Assembly: GCA_032718475.1 (NCBI GenBank)
Contig: JAUCBJ010007620.1
Coordinates: forward strand, 1-64,000
Origin: Nemertoderma westbladi
Taxonomy: Eukaryota; Xenacoelomorpha; Nemertodermatida; Nemertodermatidae
Direction of reading: 5' to 3'
Length of the DNA: 64,000 bases
Shown here: in pieces, positions 41,178 through 53,219 of the stretch
Numbering within the stretch: position 1 is the stretch's first letter
Layout: each line of letters starts with the position of its first letter
The notes under the pieces: generated by a model
The model's input: only the letters and a program-made list of their open reading frames with translations
Databases searched by the model: none
Told to the model about the DNA's origin: nothing
Position numbers and translations under genes: made by a program

Positions 41178-44081
41178 CCTACTACCAACCTAACCCCTAC
41201 CCTACGTCCCTGTACCAACCTAACCCATACCCTACTACCAACCTAACCCCTACCCTACTACCAACCTAACCCCTACCCTACTACCAACCTAACCCCTACC
41301 CTACGTCCCTGCTGTACCAACCTAACCCCTACCCTACGTCCCTGCTGTACCAACCTAACCCCTACCCTACGTCCCTGTACCAACCTAACCCCTACCCTAC
41401 GTCCCTGTACCAACCTAACCCCTACCCTACTACCAACCTAACCCCTACCCTACGTCCCTGTACCAACCTAACCCCTACCCTACTACCAACCTAACCCCTA
41501 CCCTACGTCCCTGTACCAACCTAACCCCTACCCTACGTCCCTGTACCAACCTAACCCCTACCCTACGTCCCTGTACCAACCTAACCCCTACCCTACGTCC
41601 CTGTACCAACCTAACCCCTACCCTACGTCCCTGTACCAACCTAACCCCTACCCTACTACCAACCTAACCCCTACCCTTCGTCCCTGTACCAACCTAACCC
41701 CTACCCTACGTCCCTGTACCAACCTAACCCCTACCCTACGTCCCTGTACCAACCTAACCCCTACCCTACTACCAACCTAACCCCTACCCTACGTCCCTGT
41801 ACCAACCTAACCCCTACCCTACGTCCCTGTACCAACCTAACCCCTACCCTACGTCCCTGTACCAACCTAACCCCTACCCTACGTCCCTGCTGTACCAACA
41901 TAACCCCTACCCTACTACCAACCTAACCCCTACCCTACGTCCCTGTACCAACCTAACCCCTACCCTACGTCCCTGTACCAACCTAACCCCTACCCTACTA
42001 CCAACCTAACCCCTACCCTACGTCCCTGTACCAACCTAACCCCTACCCTACGTCCCTGTACCAACCTAACCCCTACCCTACGTCCCTGCTGTACCAACCA
42101 AACCCCTACCCTACTACCAACCTAACCCCTACCCTACGTCCCTGTACCAACCTAACCCCTACCCTACTACCAACCTAACCCCTACCCTACGTCCCTGTAC
42201 CAACCTAACCCCTACCCTACTACCAACCTAACCCCTACCCTACGTCCCTGTACCAACCTAACCCCTACCCTACTACCAACCTAACCCCTACCCTACGTCC
42301 CTGTACCAACCTAACCCCTACCCTACTACCAACCTAACCCCTACCCTACGTCCCTGTACCAACCTAACCCCTACCCTACTACCAACCTAACCCCTACCCT
42401 ACGTCCCTGCTGTACCAACCTAACCCCTACCCTACTACCAACCTAACCCCTACCCTACGTCCCTGTACCAACCTAACCCCTACCTTACTACCAACCTAAC
42501 CCCTACCCTACGTCCCTGTACCAACCTAACCCCTACCCTACTACCAACCTAACCCCTACCCTACGTCCCTGTACCAACCTAACCCCTACCCTACTACCAA
42601 CCTAACCCCTACCCTACGTCCCTGTACCAACCTAACCCCTACCCTACGTCCCTGCTGTACCAACCTAACCCCTACCCTACTACCAACCTAACCCCTACCC
42701 TACGTCCCTGTACCAACCTAACCCCTACCCTACTACCAACCTAACCCCTACCCTACGTCCCTGCTGTACCAACCTAACCCCTACCCTACGTCCCTGTACC
42801 AACCTAACCCCTACCCTACGTCCCTGTACCAACCTAACCCCTACCCTACGTCCCTGTACCAACCTAACCCCTACCCTACGTCCCTGTACCAACCTAACCC
42901 CTACCCTACTACCAACCTAACCCCTACCCTACGTCCCTGTACCAACCTAACCCCTACCCTACGTCCCTGTACCAACCTAACCCCTACCCTACTCCCTGTA
43001 CCAACCTAACCCCTACCCTACGTCCCTGTACCAACCTAACCCCTACCCTACGTCCCTGTACCAACCTAACCCCTACCCTACGTCCCTGTACCAACCTAAC
43101 CCCTACCCTACGTCCCTGTACCAACCTAACCCCTACCCTACGTCCCTGTACCAACCTAACCCCTACCCTACGTCCCTGTACCAACCTAACCCCTACCCTA
43201 CATCCCTGTACCAACCTAACCCCTACCCTACGTCCCGGTACCAACCTAACCCCTACCCTACTACCAACCTAACCCCTACCCTACGTCCCTGCTGTACCAA
43301 CCTAACCCCTACCCTACATCCCTGTACCAACCTAACCCCTACCCTACGTCCCTGTACCAACCTAACCCCTACCCTACGTCCCTGTACCAACCTAACCCCT
43401 ACCCTACGTCCCTGTACCAACCTAACCCCTACCCTACGTCCCTGTACCAACCTAACCCCTACCCTACATCCCTGTACCAACCTAACCCCTACCCTACGTC
43501 CCTGTACCAACCTAACCCCTACCCTACTACCAACCTAACCACTACCCTACGTCCCTGTACCAACCTAACCCCTACCCTACATCCCTGCTGTACCAACCTA
43601 ACCCCTACCCTACGTCCCGGTACCAACCTAACCCCTACCCTACTACCAACCTAACCCCTACCCTACGTCCCTGCTGTACCAACCTAACCCCTACCCTACG
43701 TCCCTGTACCAACCTAACCCCTACCCTACATCCCTGTACCAACCTAACCCCTACCCTACGTCCCTGTACCAACCTAACCCCTACCCTACATCCCTGCTGT
43801 ACCAACCTAACCCCTACCCTACGTCCCTGTACCAACCTAACCCCTACCCTACGTCCCTGCTGTACCAACCTAACCCCTACCCTTCATCCCTGCTGTACCA
43901 ACCTAACCCCTACCCTACGTCCCGGTACCAACCTAACCCCTACCCTACGTCCCTGTACCAACCTAACCCCTACCCTACTACCAACCTAACCCCTACCCTA
44001 CTACCAACCTAACCCCTACCCTACTACCAACCTAACCCCTACCCTACTACCAACCTAACCCCTACCCTACTACCAACCTAC
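41178..44081. repeat. Minisatellite, right block, ending at the ankyrin splice donor
   Basis: Same 30-bp and 20-bp units and orientation as 24936-26900. The last partial unit CTACCAACCTAC abuts the exon at 44082, so the GT of the intron belongs to the repeat. In the ankyrin transcript this strand reads G-rich (GGTAGGG, TAGGGGTTAGG). Confidence 0.95.
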
Positions 44082-44337
44082 CTTGCATACAGGCATAGCT
44101 AAGCGCATTCCTTCCTTTATTATCAAACAAACCAATATTCGAATTTCGACCTATAAGAAGATGCGTCATTTTCTCAGCCGTTCCTACGTTACCAACAAAC
44201 GAACACAGCATCAAGGCTGTTCGCCCTTGGGAATCTCGTCTGTTTATATTGCTCGTTGCTTGGCGACATAATAGTCTAAGTTGGTGCAATCTGCCATCTA
44301 ATACAGCGGTATGCAATGCCGGTAAAGGGGAAGCCAT
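44082..44337 (-). CDS. Ankyrin-repeat protein, exon 1 (start)
   Basis: ATG at 44337 (minus) starts MASPLPALHTAVLDGRLHQL. 256 nt (85 codons plus one base) end at the donor CAAG|GTAGGT. It encodes ankyrin repeats from the first residues (LHTAVLDGRLHQLRLLC, QGRTALMLCSFVGN, KGRNALSYACMQG), with no signal peptide, so the protein should be cytosolic or nuclear. Joined in phase to exons at 23183-23428 and 22154-22536. The first and second exons are 20.65 kb apart. Assignment to a specific vertebrate ANKRD family is not possible from sequence alone. Confidence 0.85.
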
Positions 44338-45734
44338 ATTAAGTTTATTTGTTAATGGCGAAATGTAAAACTAAATATGCAAAAAAGAAAGAGTTCGTTG
44401 ATATTTGATATTCTACTAAATTAATAATACTATTATTAGAAAATTATTATACGTCTAAATTATAAAAAAACTGCGAGCTAGTGATTATAGCCAAATAATT
44501 GTAAATTGGATCTTCAAGGTGTTGTGTAAAAAGCCAATTGCCCGTAAATTTCTTGTTGACTGTAAAATAATAGCCAAAATACGTTCGTTACCTTGCATAG
44601 AATTATTATGCATTTTAAATCTTGCTTATTCAAATAATGCTAATTTAAATTAAATTAATGCCGCTGTTATTAATTAATTATTAACCCAGAATAATATCGA
44701 TTTCATATTATTGGCTCTAGTAGGTATAATTGTCTATTCAGAACTATTTGGCATATACCAGTGGCTAAATTATAAGATTATCTTACATAATCACATGCAG
44801 TAATGCCTGAAGACAACATTAACTTATACCCGTTAATAAAATGTTATTCATTAGTAGTAATTAACTAAGGATGTATTTGTATAATATTTAAAGAACACTG
44901 GCAACTGGCACATTAAAAATCTTCATAGACCCATGTTATGGCAGATATATGTATTTATAACAGCAGTATCATCAATTACTCACACCCGGGGGGTACTAAT
45001 TATGAGCACAATATCTCGTAGAATGGTAAGCTGAGAGTATTGTGTTTCAGGGGATTATGAATCCAAAATACGTTAGCCCCCCAAACGTAGCTTATGTATC
45101 TATGAATATTGATTTTTTATGTATTGAATTAAATATATATAATGTATTAGAATAGTTGATAGTGCTCTCCATAGCTAAAAAAATTAACAGAACCTATAAC
45201 TTTATAAATTGAGAAAATTAATCATATAATAAGAATAACTGGGTAGTGACTAGTGAGTGATAAAAATAAGTGATTAAAATAAAATAATTTATTAATGAAG
45301 TACTTTTTGCAAAACTTTTACTGAACGTTTTGCAGAAATTTGAATTATAGTAATTGAATAGAAAGATAATGAAGTTTCCATTTAAAGCTTAAAAAATTGT
45401 TGTACTTGAAACACATGCCTGCGATAAGGCCGCAAATTATATTGAGTAATTTTGCTGTAGCGGGAAATGCTAAAGTGAAAGAAACAATCACTGTATATTT
45501 ATTTCTATGTGGCAATGTATCCTTTATCTAATAGTCCAGCATCGTGAAGTACTAAAACCACAATATTCTCACTATTTGAGAGTTTATTTATTTATTACCG
45601 GAATATAGGCCCGAACCTTTCTTTATATTGTAAAAATTAATCAACTTCACCGCCTTATTGTGGCCAAGGCAAGACTTAGTCTGCGTGCTAGCAGAACAAC
45701 GAAATCTGCCTTGCCACGGCATATAACTAATCCT
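44338..45734. other. Upstream region of the ankyrin gene; no further gene seen
   Basis: AT-rich, with no arrays or transposon domains recognised. It should contain the ankyrin promoter, but no convincing core element could be picked. Confidence 0.45.
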
Positions 45735-45880
45735 CTCTGTTGCAGTTGCAACAGACGAGTAGTGTAAGATCCAGCTTCTTTCTATCTGCTGAGCAACAGG
45801 TATGAGGTTCTTGCCTCTGAGGTGGCAGATCACTGCGAGGGCTATACAGCCTTCAGAGAAGCAGTTAGTTAGCAACTGCA
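45735..45880. repeat. Dispersed repeat, copy 2
   Basis: Shares ordered blocks (GATCCAGCTTC, GAGCAACAG, TATGAGG) with 23530-23640. Confidence 0.4.
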
Positions 45881-45929
45881 GAGACAGTTCCAGTTGGTAG
45901 ATAGTCTAGGGACGATTCATTCTCTAGTA

Positions 45930-46560
45930 TAGGTGTGTTTTTGTCTAATTTATTTCCAACACTAATGTAGTGATCATTGAAAACAGTTGCGATGTCAGTG
46001 GGGTCAGTGTGTGTGTACGTGTGAATATCTTGTACAATCAGGGTTGGTGAAGCTGTTTTGTTTCATTTGTTTATTAAAGTGTTTAGATTTTTCCACACTA
46101 ATCGGATGTTTTGTTGTTTGATGTAGAGGGACCGATTATAGTAATTCTTTTTGGATGTCCGTATCAGACTGTCTAGTATGTTTCTGTAGGTTTTTTATTT
46201 TGCTAAGTTTTCATGTTTTTTAATGTATTTCCCATAGATTCGGTCTCTACGCTTCAGTGCTATGATTATGCTATCTGTGATTCAGGGTTTGAGGTTTAGA
46301 ACCGTATCATAGGCGTCATCACTTGTGGACTGATGGTAGACATCACTCCAGTCTTAAAAGCCTGTTGTTTCGGTTGTTTGTTTTTCTACGATATATGAAT
46401 TTTTGGGGTTGTTTTTGTCTTGTTGGATTATCCGTCAATAGAAATATTGGCAAATGATCAGATATTGGTGCTATAATTATTCCCGATTTTAGGTGTGCAT
46501 CTGTGTTGGTGTATATATTATCAATAAGTGTGGCAGTGTGATCCATTATGCGTGTTGGTT
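45930..46560 (-). pseudogene. CR1-like LINE endonuclease C-part and linker
   Basis: On the minus strand TATLIDNIYTN and then GIIIAPISDHLPIFLL (about 46450-46540) is the typical end of an APE-type endonuclease (S-T-IDNI...SDH-P). It is followed by a linker with ALKRRDRIYGKYIK (about 46220) and VFNDHYISVGNKL (about 45960). Stops and frameshifts are present. No RT follows here. Confidence 0.65.
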
Positions 46561-46669
46561 TTGAAATAGAGTGAGTCTAGTTAAATGTAGTCATAAATTG
46601 AAAAAAATCAGCGCTGTGTGTGTAATGTTCTGTTTTAAATAGATGTGCAGAGCAAACTGCACCAAAAGA

Positions 46670-47880
46670 CTTGCGTATCTCGGATAATCATTCGCTCCAA
46701 AGTCAGGTCAGCCGCCAACACCTGCCCTTCTATCCATTTGTTGAAAAAATATACTTAACTCAATGTTTTCAAGTAGGCCTACTCAAAAAAACTCAATGAG
46801 AAAAAAAAATATTTCGATGCTGACGGGTCGCGGTGGTCTTCAATCAATGCTAGGAAACCAAGAAGCAAGGATATCAACCTTCGAAACACCCCTCACAGGA
46901 TTATCATCAGATCGTGATCTCAAAATCAGCGATCAGTACGAAAAACATCTTTCCACTTAATCTTCAACTTCGAAAAAAGAACCCAAGTCTTTGTCAAAAC
47001 ATACCTCATTCACTACAAGGAAGAAAAAATTCCTCATTGATTCAATCCAATGCCTTATTAATTTCGAAATTCAACAGATGCGAGATCAATTAAACCAGCT
47101 AATCAAGAACCAACATGAAATTAGGTGGATATTAGAAACTCTATGTGATGGGCAGGATGAAAACGAGCAATACTCTCGACACAATTCCCTATTAATTAAT
47201 GGACTCTGATTTGATCCATTGACTGAAAAAAACAAGGAGGACACAGTCGTTGTAGTACTAAACTTCCTACGTAACTTTGACCTTAACATCTCTGAATCCG
47301 ACATTGATCGTTGTCACCGACTATCAATATAAAAGAGAGAAATCATCCTGGCAATTATAGTAAAGTTTGTCCATTACTGTAGCTGGGCTGCAGTATTCCA
47401 ACGAACTCACAAACTATGATCGTCAGGCCTCTTCATTACCGAATCCCTAACCAAATCTTGATACGAGCTACTCCAGAAGATTAAAGAACGGGGAATCAGT
47501 GACAATTTATTCGGAATTTGGTGTCTCAAATCCCCAAGTTCTGATCACTTCCGATCACTGATCACCTTCACCTGGTTAAACACATTAATCAAGACGATAA
47601 CAAACTATTACAACCCAGACAAAGTAAATACCACAATGAATCTGCTTCTGGTAAACGTACATAGGCCATAAATGGAGTCATCATGGCGGAGACAGTCAGA
47701 AACCTCTCTCTCCTACAGTGGCTGAGGATTCCTCAGTTGATCGTCTCTCATCGAACTCAGTAGCCACAGTTTATATTTCCGACGTCGACTCCCACATTAA
47801 TAATCCCATAATGCCACCACCTGGTTTCACTCATTCGGAATCTACTATCTAAACTATTATCCAATTCATTCATTCATTGT
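46670..47880 (+). pseudogene. LINE ORF1 remnant, copy 1 (plus)
   Basis: Fragments contain a helical segment MRDQLNQLIKNQHEIRWIL, then EQYSRHNSLLINGL and SESDIDRCHRLS (47150-47330), the pattern of RRM-type LINE ORF1 proteins (RNA-binding chaperones). Several stops. 47150-47870 is the inverse of 49560-50290, and 46680-47160 is the inverse of 55500-55720. Confidence 0.6.
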
Positions 47881-48037
47881 TTATAATCAAATAGAATTGA
47901 CATAGTTAATTATGAAGCAAAAGGTGCACTGGACGAATAAAAACAGACATAAAGTTGATATAAGTAAAGGTTAAAATCGTAGATATTATGTATTTAAAAA
48001 TGATGCAATTACAAATCATGTCTTAACCCCAAACGAG

Positions 48038-48059
48038 CCCCCCCCCCCCCCCCCCCCCC
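48038..48059. repeat. Poly-C tract, 22 bp
   Basis: Uninterrupted C run just downstream (in minus orientation) of the LINE at 48113-49480. Confidence 0.9.
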
Positions 48060-48112
48060 TCCCATCTTCAGGTGCTCGTGTAGTAGTACGTACATTAATT
48101 TATTAATTTAGC

Positions 48113-49480
48113 CTATTCTTCAGTTGTATGACTTGGTTTTAGAGATTGCAGGCGCTTCTTCAAGTTTCCTTTGAGGTAGTGGTAGTTGAGCAGAGAAGAT
48201 AGAGATGGGAGGCTATCTTCTAGGACTGCCAAACTGAAGTTTGGACATTTTATCATCCTGTGAATAGTTCCAAGACACGCAACAAAAGATAGTGTTGTTA
48301 TCAGTGATGTTTTGAAGAGAGTATAAATGCAGTCATTGGATACATAATTTCCAATGAGGAGTAGACCCCGTAGTACTTTCCTGTAGTGGGAATCGAGCCG
48401 CCTTTGATCATTAATGGATATTGCACCAATAACAAGGCCTTGGGAATGAATGTATGAAGGGATTGCAATCAATTTCCAGAGTTGTGCAATTACTTCAATA
48501 GAGTAATGTTTTGCAGTCCAGCCATTGTTGTGGAATCGTTCAGATAGTATAGTGAGATTGCGAATACAGTTGCCCAGTAGTTTGCAGTCTGATCTTAAGT
48601 TTACGCCTAGGAAGCAGATGGATTTAGAGTCTGCCACTAATGTTCCTCCAATGTTAAGTACAATTGGTATACTTTCAGAGGTGGCAGCTTTAAATACAGT
48701 CCATTTACTTTTGGAGGGGTCGAGTTCGAGCTTTAATCAGTTCATCATACTGGCAATGACTTGGACTATTCTCTCCAATTCCTGCCGAGAATTAGCAAGT
48801 ACTATGGTATCATATGCATAATTGATAACACGTATCATTGGCCATCTGTTGTTACCTGAATCCATGGGGCATAGAGTGTCGTAGATAGCTTGTGAGAAGA
48901 AATTGAAGAGATATGGGGAGGTGAGGGATCCTTGTTTAACTCCTATATTCACTTTGAAGCCATCAATATCTACACTGTTATCCATGTATATAAACATTAG
49001 TCCTAGTCTGTAGTAGCTGACTAGCTGGATAACCCTACATATGAAGGGGTTTAGGACCTCCAGTAATCGACTGAATAGTAGATGGTGATCTATGGAATCG
49101 AAAGCTGCCTCTATGTCAACCTGACAGACAAAGGTTGGCAAGAAAGCCTGGTGGTTATGTTCAAGTTGTTCTAGAATTGTAGAGATAATAATATCCAAGC
49201 CAATTCCCTTTTGATATGCTAGCAGAGCAGGATGGTGTTTTGTAATATCAGCCAATAGTGGCCTCAAATACTTTAAGCAAAAATATATATGCTCTAAATA
49301 ATAGGGCTGTATGCAGCTGGATCTGTCTCCTCTTTTCCTTTACCCTTGAAGATGCATTTAAGAACTGTTTCACCAAATATATTTGGGACCACTCCATTTC
49401 TGATGGAGGCGTTCATGATCATGGCCAGTGGCTTTCATATGTCACTCTCATTGCAATAGATCAGATGTTCTACAGTTAAC
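48113..49480 (-). pseudogene. LINE reverse transcriptase, C-terminal half
   Basis: Minus strand: FKGKGKEETDPAAYSPI (about 49310-49345), RT boxes DIEAAFDSIDH (about 49100), GVKQGSLTSPYLF (about 48930) and the catalytic box as YAYDTIVLANS (about 48810), where the usual YADD has lost its first Asp. After a frameshift a C-terminal segment FLGVNLRSDCKLLGNC...VIGAISIN runs to a stop at 48113. No longer active. Confidence 0.75.
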
Positions 49481-49559
49481 ATTCTGTTATCTGGGGATTT
49501 GTGTCTGGAGAGGGATAGGATTGCATTTCATATCATCAATTCCGAAATTGATAGCATGT

Positions 49560-50290
49560 TAGCTATTAGTTCCATTTAGCAAATTCGTTTTCAGTATAGT
49601 TTAGATAGTAGATTCTGAATGAGTGAAACCAGGAAAGGATCTCACAACCAGGTGGCATTATCCTCAGAGGAGTCGACGTCAGAAATATTAACTGTGGCTA
49701 CTGAGGCCAAAGAGAGACGTTCAACTGAGGAATCCTCAGCCACTATAGGAGAGAGAGGGTTGTGACGACTCCATTTTTGGCCGACGTAGGTTTACCAGTG
49801 GCAGATTCATTGTGGTATTTACTTTGTCTGGATCATAATAGTTTCTTATCTTCTTGATTAATGTGTTTAACCAGGTAAAGGTTATCAACCAAAGTAACCA
49901 GAACTTGGGGATTTGAGACTCCAAATTCCAAATAAATGGCCATCTCAGGACCAACTGATTCCCCATTATTTAATCTTCTGGAGTAGCTCGTATCAAGATT
50001 TGGTTAGGGATTTGGTAATAAAGAGGCCTGGTGATCGTAGTTTGTGTGTTCATTGGAATACTGCAGCCCAGCTGCGGTATTGGACAATCTTTACTATAAT
50101 TTGCCAGGATAATTTATATCTTTTATACTGGTAGTTGGTGACAATGATCAATGTCGGATTCAGAGATGTTAAGGTCAAAGTCACATAGGAAGTTTAGTAC
50201 GACAACAACTGTGTCCTCCTTGTTTTTTCAGTCGATGGATCAAATCGGATTCCGTTAATTAATAGGGAATTGTGGCGAGAGTATTCCAAT
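49560..50290 (-). pseudogene. LINE ORF1 remnant, copy 2 (minus)
   Basis: Inverse of 47150-47870, with the same FTWLNTLIK..RNYYDPDKVNTT stretch (about 49810) and NSLLINGIRFDP-like start (about 50260). It lies directly upstream of the RT at 48113-49480 in the same orientation, so the two may be one element that lost its endonuclease. Confidence 0.6.
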
Positions 50291-51545
50291 TCCAATTTCA
50301 ATTTAAATTTATTTCCAATAATAATAAAAAAAATAGTATGCACCACACCAACAATTAAGAAATTTAACGTGATATTATTTTTAAATAGGATCGTTGGCTA
50401 AGTCCATTTTAAGAAGAAGGAAATTCAGGCTAGTCCACCGAAATAGCCGAAGCAAGTAAATTGGTTGAGTAGTCCGAAATTTGTATTGGAATAACAGGAT
50501 TTAAAAAAGTAACAATTAGACAGTAAACAACGGTCTAATATAATTTTTGTACAGCACACAATAATATATTTTGATTACAAATTACAATCCTTAGATGTGC
50601 TAGCTGCCATTGCCGAAAGCTGCTGTACATAGTAATAGAGTAATAGATAACTTATAGGTAGAATTAACTGGAGAGGATGTTCAATCTGCACGAAACCTAG
50701 CTAATAAGATTGAGAGAACGCATATTAAAATATCTATAGAAAGATTAAAAAATAAAAAATAAAAATAAAAAAGAAAGGGATGAATTAATTAATTTCTAAT
50801 TAGGTGGGATCATGTAATAGATGATTTTTTAGCTTATTAATGAACAATGGGTTGTTACGGATTTCACGAAGATTCGAATTAAGACAGTTACAGAGTAATT
50901 CGCCTTGGTACGACAAAGTCCTCCGACCAGTTTCGAGTCTTATTGAAGGAGGGCGAAAAAGAAGTGACGAGGGTGAACGAGTGTTGTGCTGGTGGACTGA
51001 CGACACTTTTGTGAATAAGTGGGATAAAGGGTGGCTGGATTTTTTAGAGATATCATAAATTAAGATACAAATTTGGAATTTATAAAGAGGATCAAGAGGC
51101 AATGTATTGAGTTTTTGATAGATTGGAAGTGAAGAGGATCTCTTTGGACTGAATGTGATGCACCATAGAATTTTGTTGAATTTTTTTTGAAGAGGTTCAA
51201 GAATACATGCTAACGTACTACCCCAAACAATAAGTGCATAATAAACATATGAATAAATGAGTAAGAAGAAAAGAGTGCGCATTATTTGGGGTGGAAGAAT
51301 GTCCCGGAGCTTATAGAAAATACCACCAGAATTGGCGATTTTATTAATAATGTATTGCACATGTGGACGAAAAGTTAATTTATGGTTAATAAAAACTCCT
51401 AAATATTTTGAAGTCTGAGTAGATTTGATTGGTTGGCCATTGAAAAGAACTTGGAGATCCGGAGGAAGTGGGGATTTGGAATTGGAAAATATGGTGTACT
51501 CAGTTTTTATTAGATCTAGATCTCAGCAGTACTGCAGTAATGTAC
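50290..51545 (-). pseudogene. CR1-like LINE 3' fragment
   Basis: An uninterrupted 186-codon segment (50800-51360) plus about 60 codons upstream encodes an RT C-terminal region: STQTSKYLGVFINHKLTF (about 51390), then IYSYVYYALIVWGSTLACIL and the CR1/jockey-type tail ending FINKLKNHLLHD. The 3' end is AT-rich. It is 5' truncated within the RT, which is normal for LINE copies, and looks younger than its neighbours because the frame is intact. Confidence 0.75.
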
Positions 51546-51850
51546 CACCACTTCTGAATTCTGCATTTTTTAATAATATTTTTAAATTAATTTAAACATT
51601 GATTTCGTATTTGGTATGGGCAAATGCAAATCCTGTGGTGGATTTCAACAGAAGCTGCATAATGGTGGCTATTTTAATTCCTTTGCTGTCACTGTTCCAG
51701 GTACCAGTACTGCAGGAAGTCCAACTCTGGATCTTGGTGGTGTCGGCACGCAACAAGGTACCAGTATTGTTACCGGACCATATTTTACTCCATCACAACC
51801 GCACCCTACAGGCTTGGTCCAAGGTCAACCAGTATTCCGACATTCTTCCC
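51546..51850 (+). other. 5' leader of the plus-strand LINE
   Basis: Two overlapping frames are open. One starts MGKCKSCGGFQQKLHNGG at 51616 and runs to 51924; it contains a CKSC pair and Thr/Pro/Gly-rich sequence and may be a short first ORF of the LINE that follows. Confidence 0.35.
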
Positions 51851-51851
51851 C

Positions 51852-52508
51852 ATGTATCAACAACCAAACCCTGATAGTGCATCTATCAGTACCCTATCAA
51901 TCTCACAACTTAAAGATATTATAGCTTCTAGTGTTGATGGTGCTATGAACCAATGGGTTACGGTGTTGGAGGAACACATCGACATTCTCGAGCAGGAAAA
52001 CACTATGCTGAAGAAAACCTGTACCAACCAGCAATGGTTTTGCGAGTCTATCGACAGGTCTCTGCGAGCACACAATGTGATTCTTTTAGGAGTCAGCGAA
52101 TCTGAATCATTGCTTAATGCAACGTCCGATAGAGATAAGTGCGTTGCGATTCTCAAGGAGATTGATTTGGAATCTGTACAAGACTTCACTACCCACAACC
52201 TGGGTAAGCAGAATCCAGGTACACACCAATCTCGGCCATTACTTATAGCATTGGGTCCAACTGCCTGTGATAGAAGAGAGATAATCCAACAGTCGAAGAA
52301 GTTAAAGGATAATGAAGAATTGAAAAGGGTGTTTATCAAACCTGGTATGCACTAGGGTATTTGTATCAAGATCAAACGATTACAGGGTATTGCTAAAACT
52401 GAGGCTGATAAACCAGAAAATGTTGGAAGTAACATTAGCTATGACCCAGAGTCGAGATCCGTTGTAAGGGATGGAATTGTTATTGATTCAATTAATCCGG
52501 ATTTTTAG
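51852..52508 (+). pseudogene. LINE ORF1 (RRM-like)
   Basis: MYQQPNPDSASISTL... has a coiled coil (EEHIDILEQENTMLKK), the RNA-binding-type segment RAHNVILLGVSESES and the tail RVFIKPGMH. One TAG at 52353 interrupts the reading, after which the frame continues (IKRLQGIAKTEADKPENVG) to 52508. The role in the family is binding and chaperoning element RNA. Confidence 0.65.
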
Positions 52509-53181
52509 ATTTCCGCCACACTAACTGTGTTGTATTAAGCTTATTATCTTGGAACTTGCCGAGAAATACCTTCTCAAGCAGGTGTCAGTTTTATTTATGC
52601 AATATGACCTAATTTTTATTCAAGAAATCAAAAATTCTTATAGGTTCGCAGTACCTGGTTATGTTGTTCGAAGACCACTGCCTTGTAAGAATTTACATCG
52701 AGGAGGGGTCACTGTACTGGTTCATCATTGTGTTTATTCTTCCGGGGTTTCCATAGAAACAGAAGATGATATCATATGGTTACGGTTGCACTTGTACCAA
52801 GGGATTATGTTCGCATGTATTTATAGCCCACCATCTGATTCGCGGTTATACTCAATGAAAGTATGGGGGAGGATACAAGAAAAGATATCCGGCAGCCCAG
52901 ATTGGCAACAATTTATTATTGCAGGGGACATTAATGCTTGGCTTGGTGATCTCAGCACAGCTAAATCTCCTAACAGGATCTCCTATAGCTCCCCAGACGA
53001 TTTGACTATTAATACAGTGGGGAAACGAGTTCTGCAATTCTGTAATGACTGCTCACTGTATAACGTCAGCTATTCATCGAGCTCATATAGAAGAATGGGT
53101 GGAGGCCTAACCTTCAGATGGAAATCTGGATTCATAACAGAGCTTGATCGGTGCCTTGTGAGTACAAGTTTATCTCAATAA
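52509..53181 (+). pseudogene. LINE APE-type endonuclease
   Basis: The endonuclease shows LIFIQEIKNS (catalytic Glu region, about 52610), RGGVTVLVHH, FACIYSPPS, FIIAGDINAWLGD (Asp/Asn pair, about 52915) and NDCSLYN...LTFRWKSG (about 53045-53140). It nicks target DNA to prime reverse transcription in the family. The C-terminal SDH box is not seen because the frame ends at 53181. Confidence 0.75.
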
Positions 53182-53219
53182 GTGCAAAGTTTTTTGTATA
53201 TCCAGAAGTTTTGCCATCC

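Larger units (their letters stand above)
23429..44081 (-). other. Intron 1 of the ankyrin gene (20.65 kb)
   Basis: The interval lies between donor CAAG|GTAGGT at 44082/44081 and the acceptor at 23428. It contains, in transcript order, a 30-bp minisatellite starting at the splice site, a 14.28-kb BEL/Pao element in antisense orientation, the rest of the minisatellite and an RTE-like LINE fragment. Intron identity is inferred from matching splice phases and continuous ankyrin homology. Confidence 0.75.
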
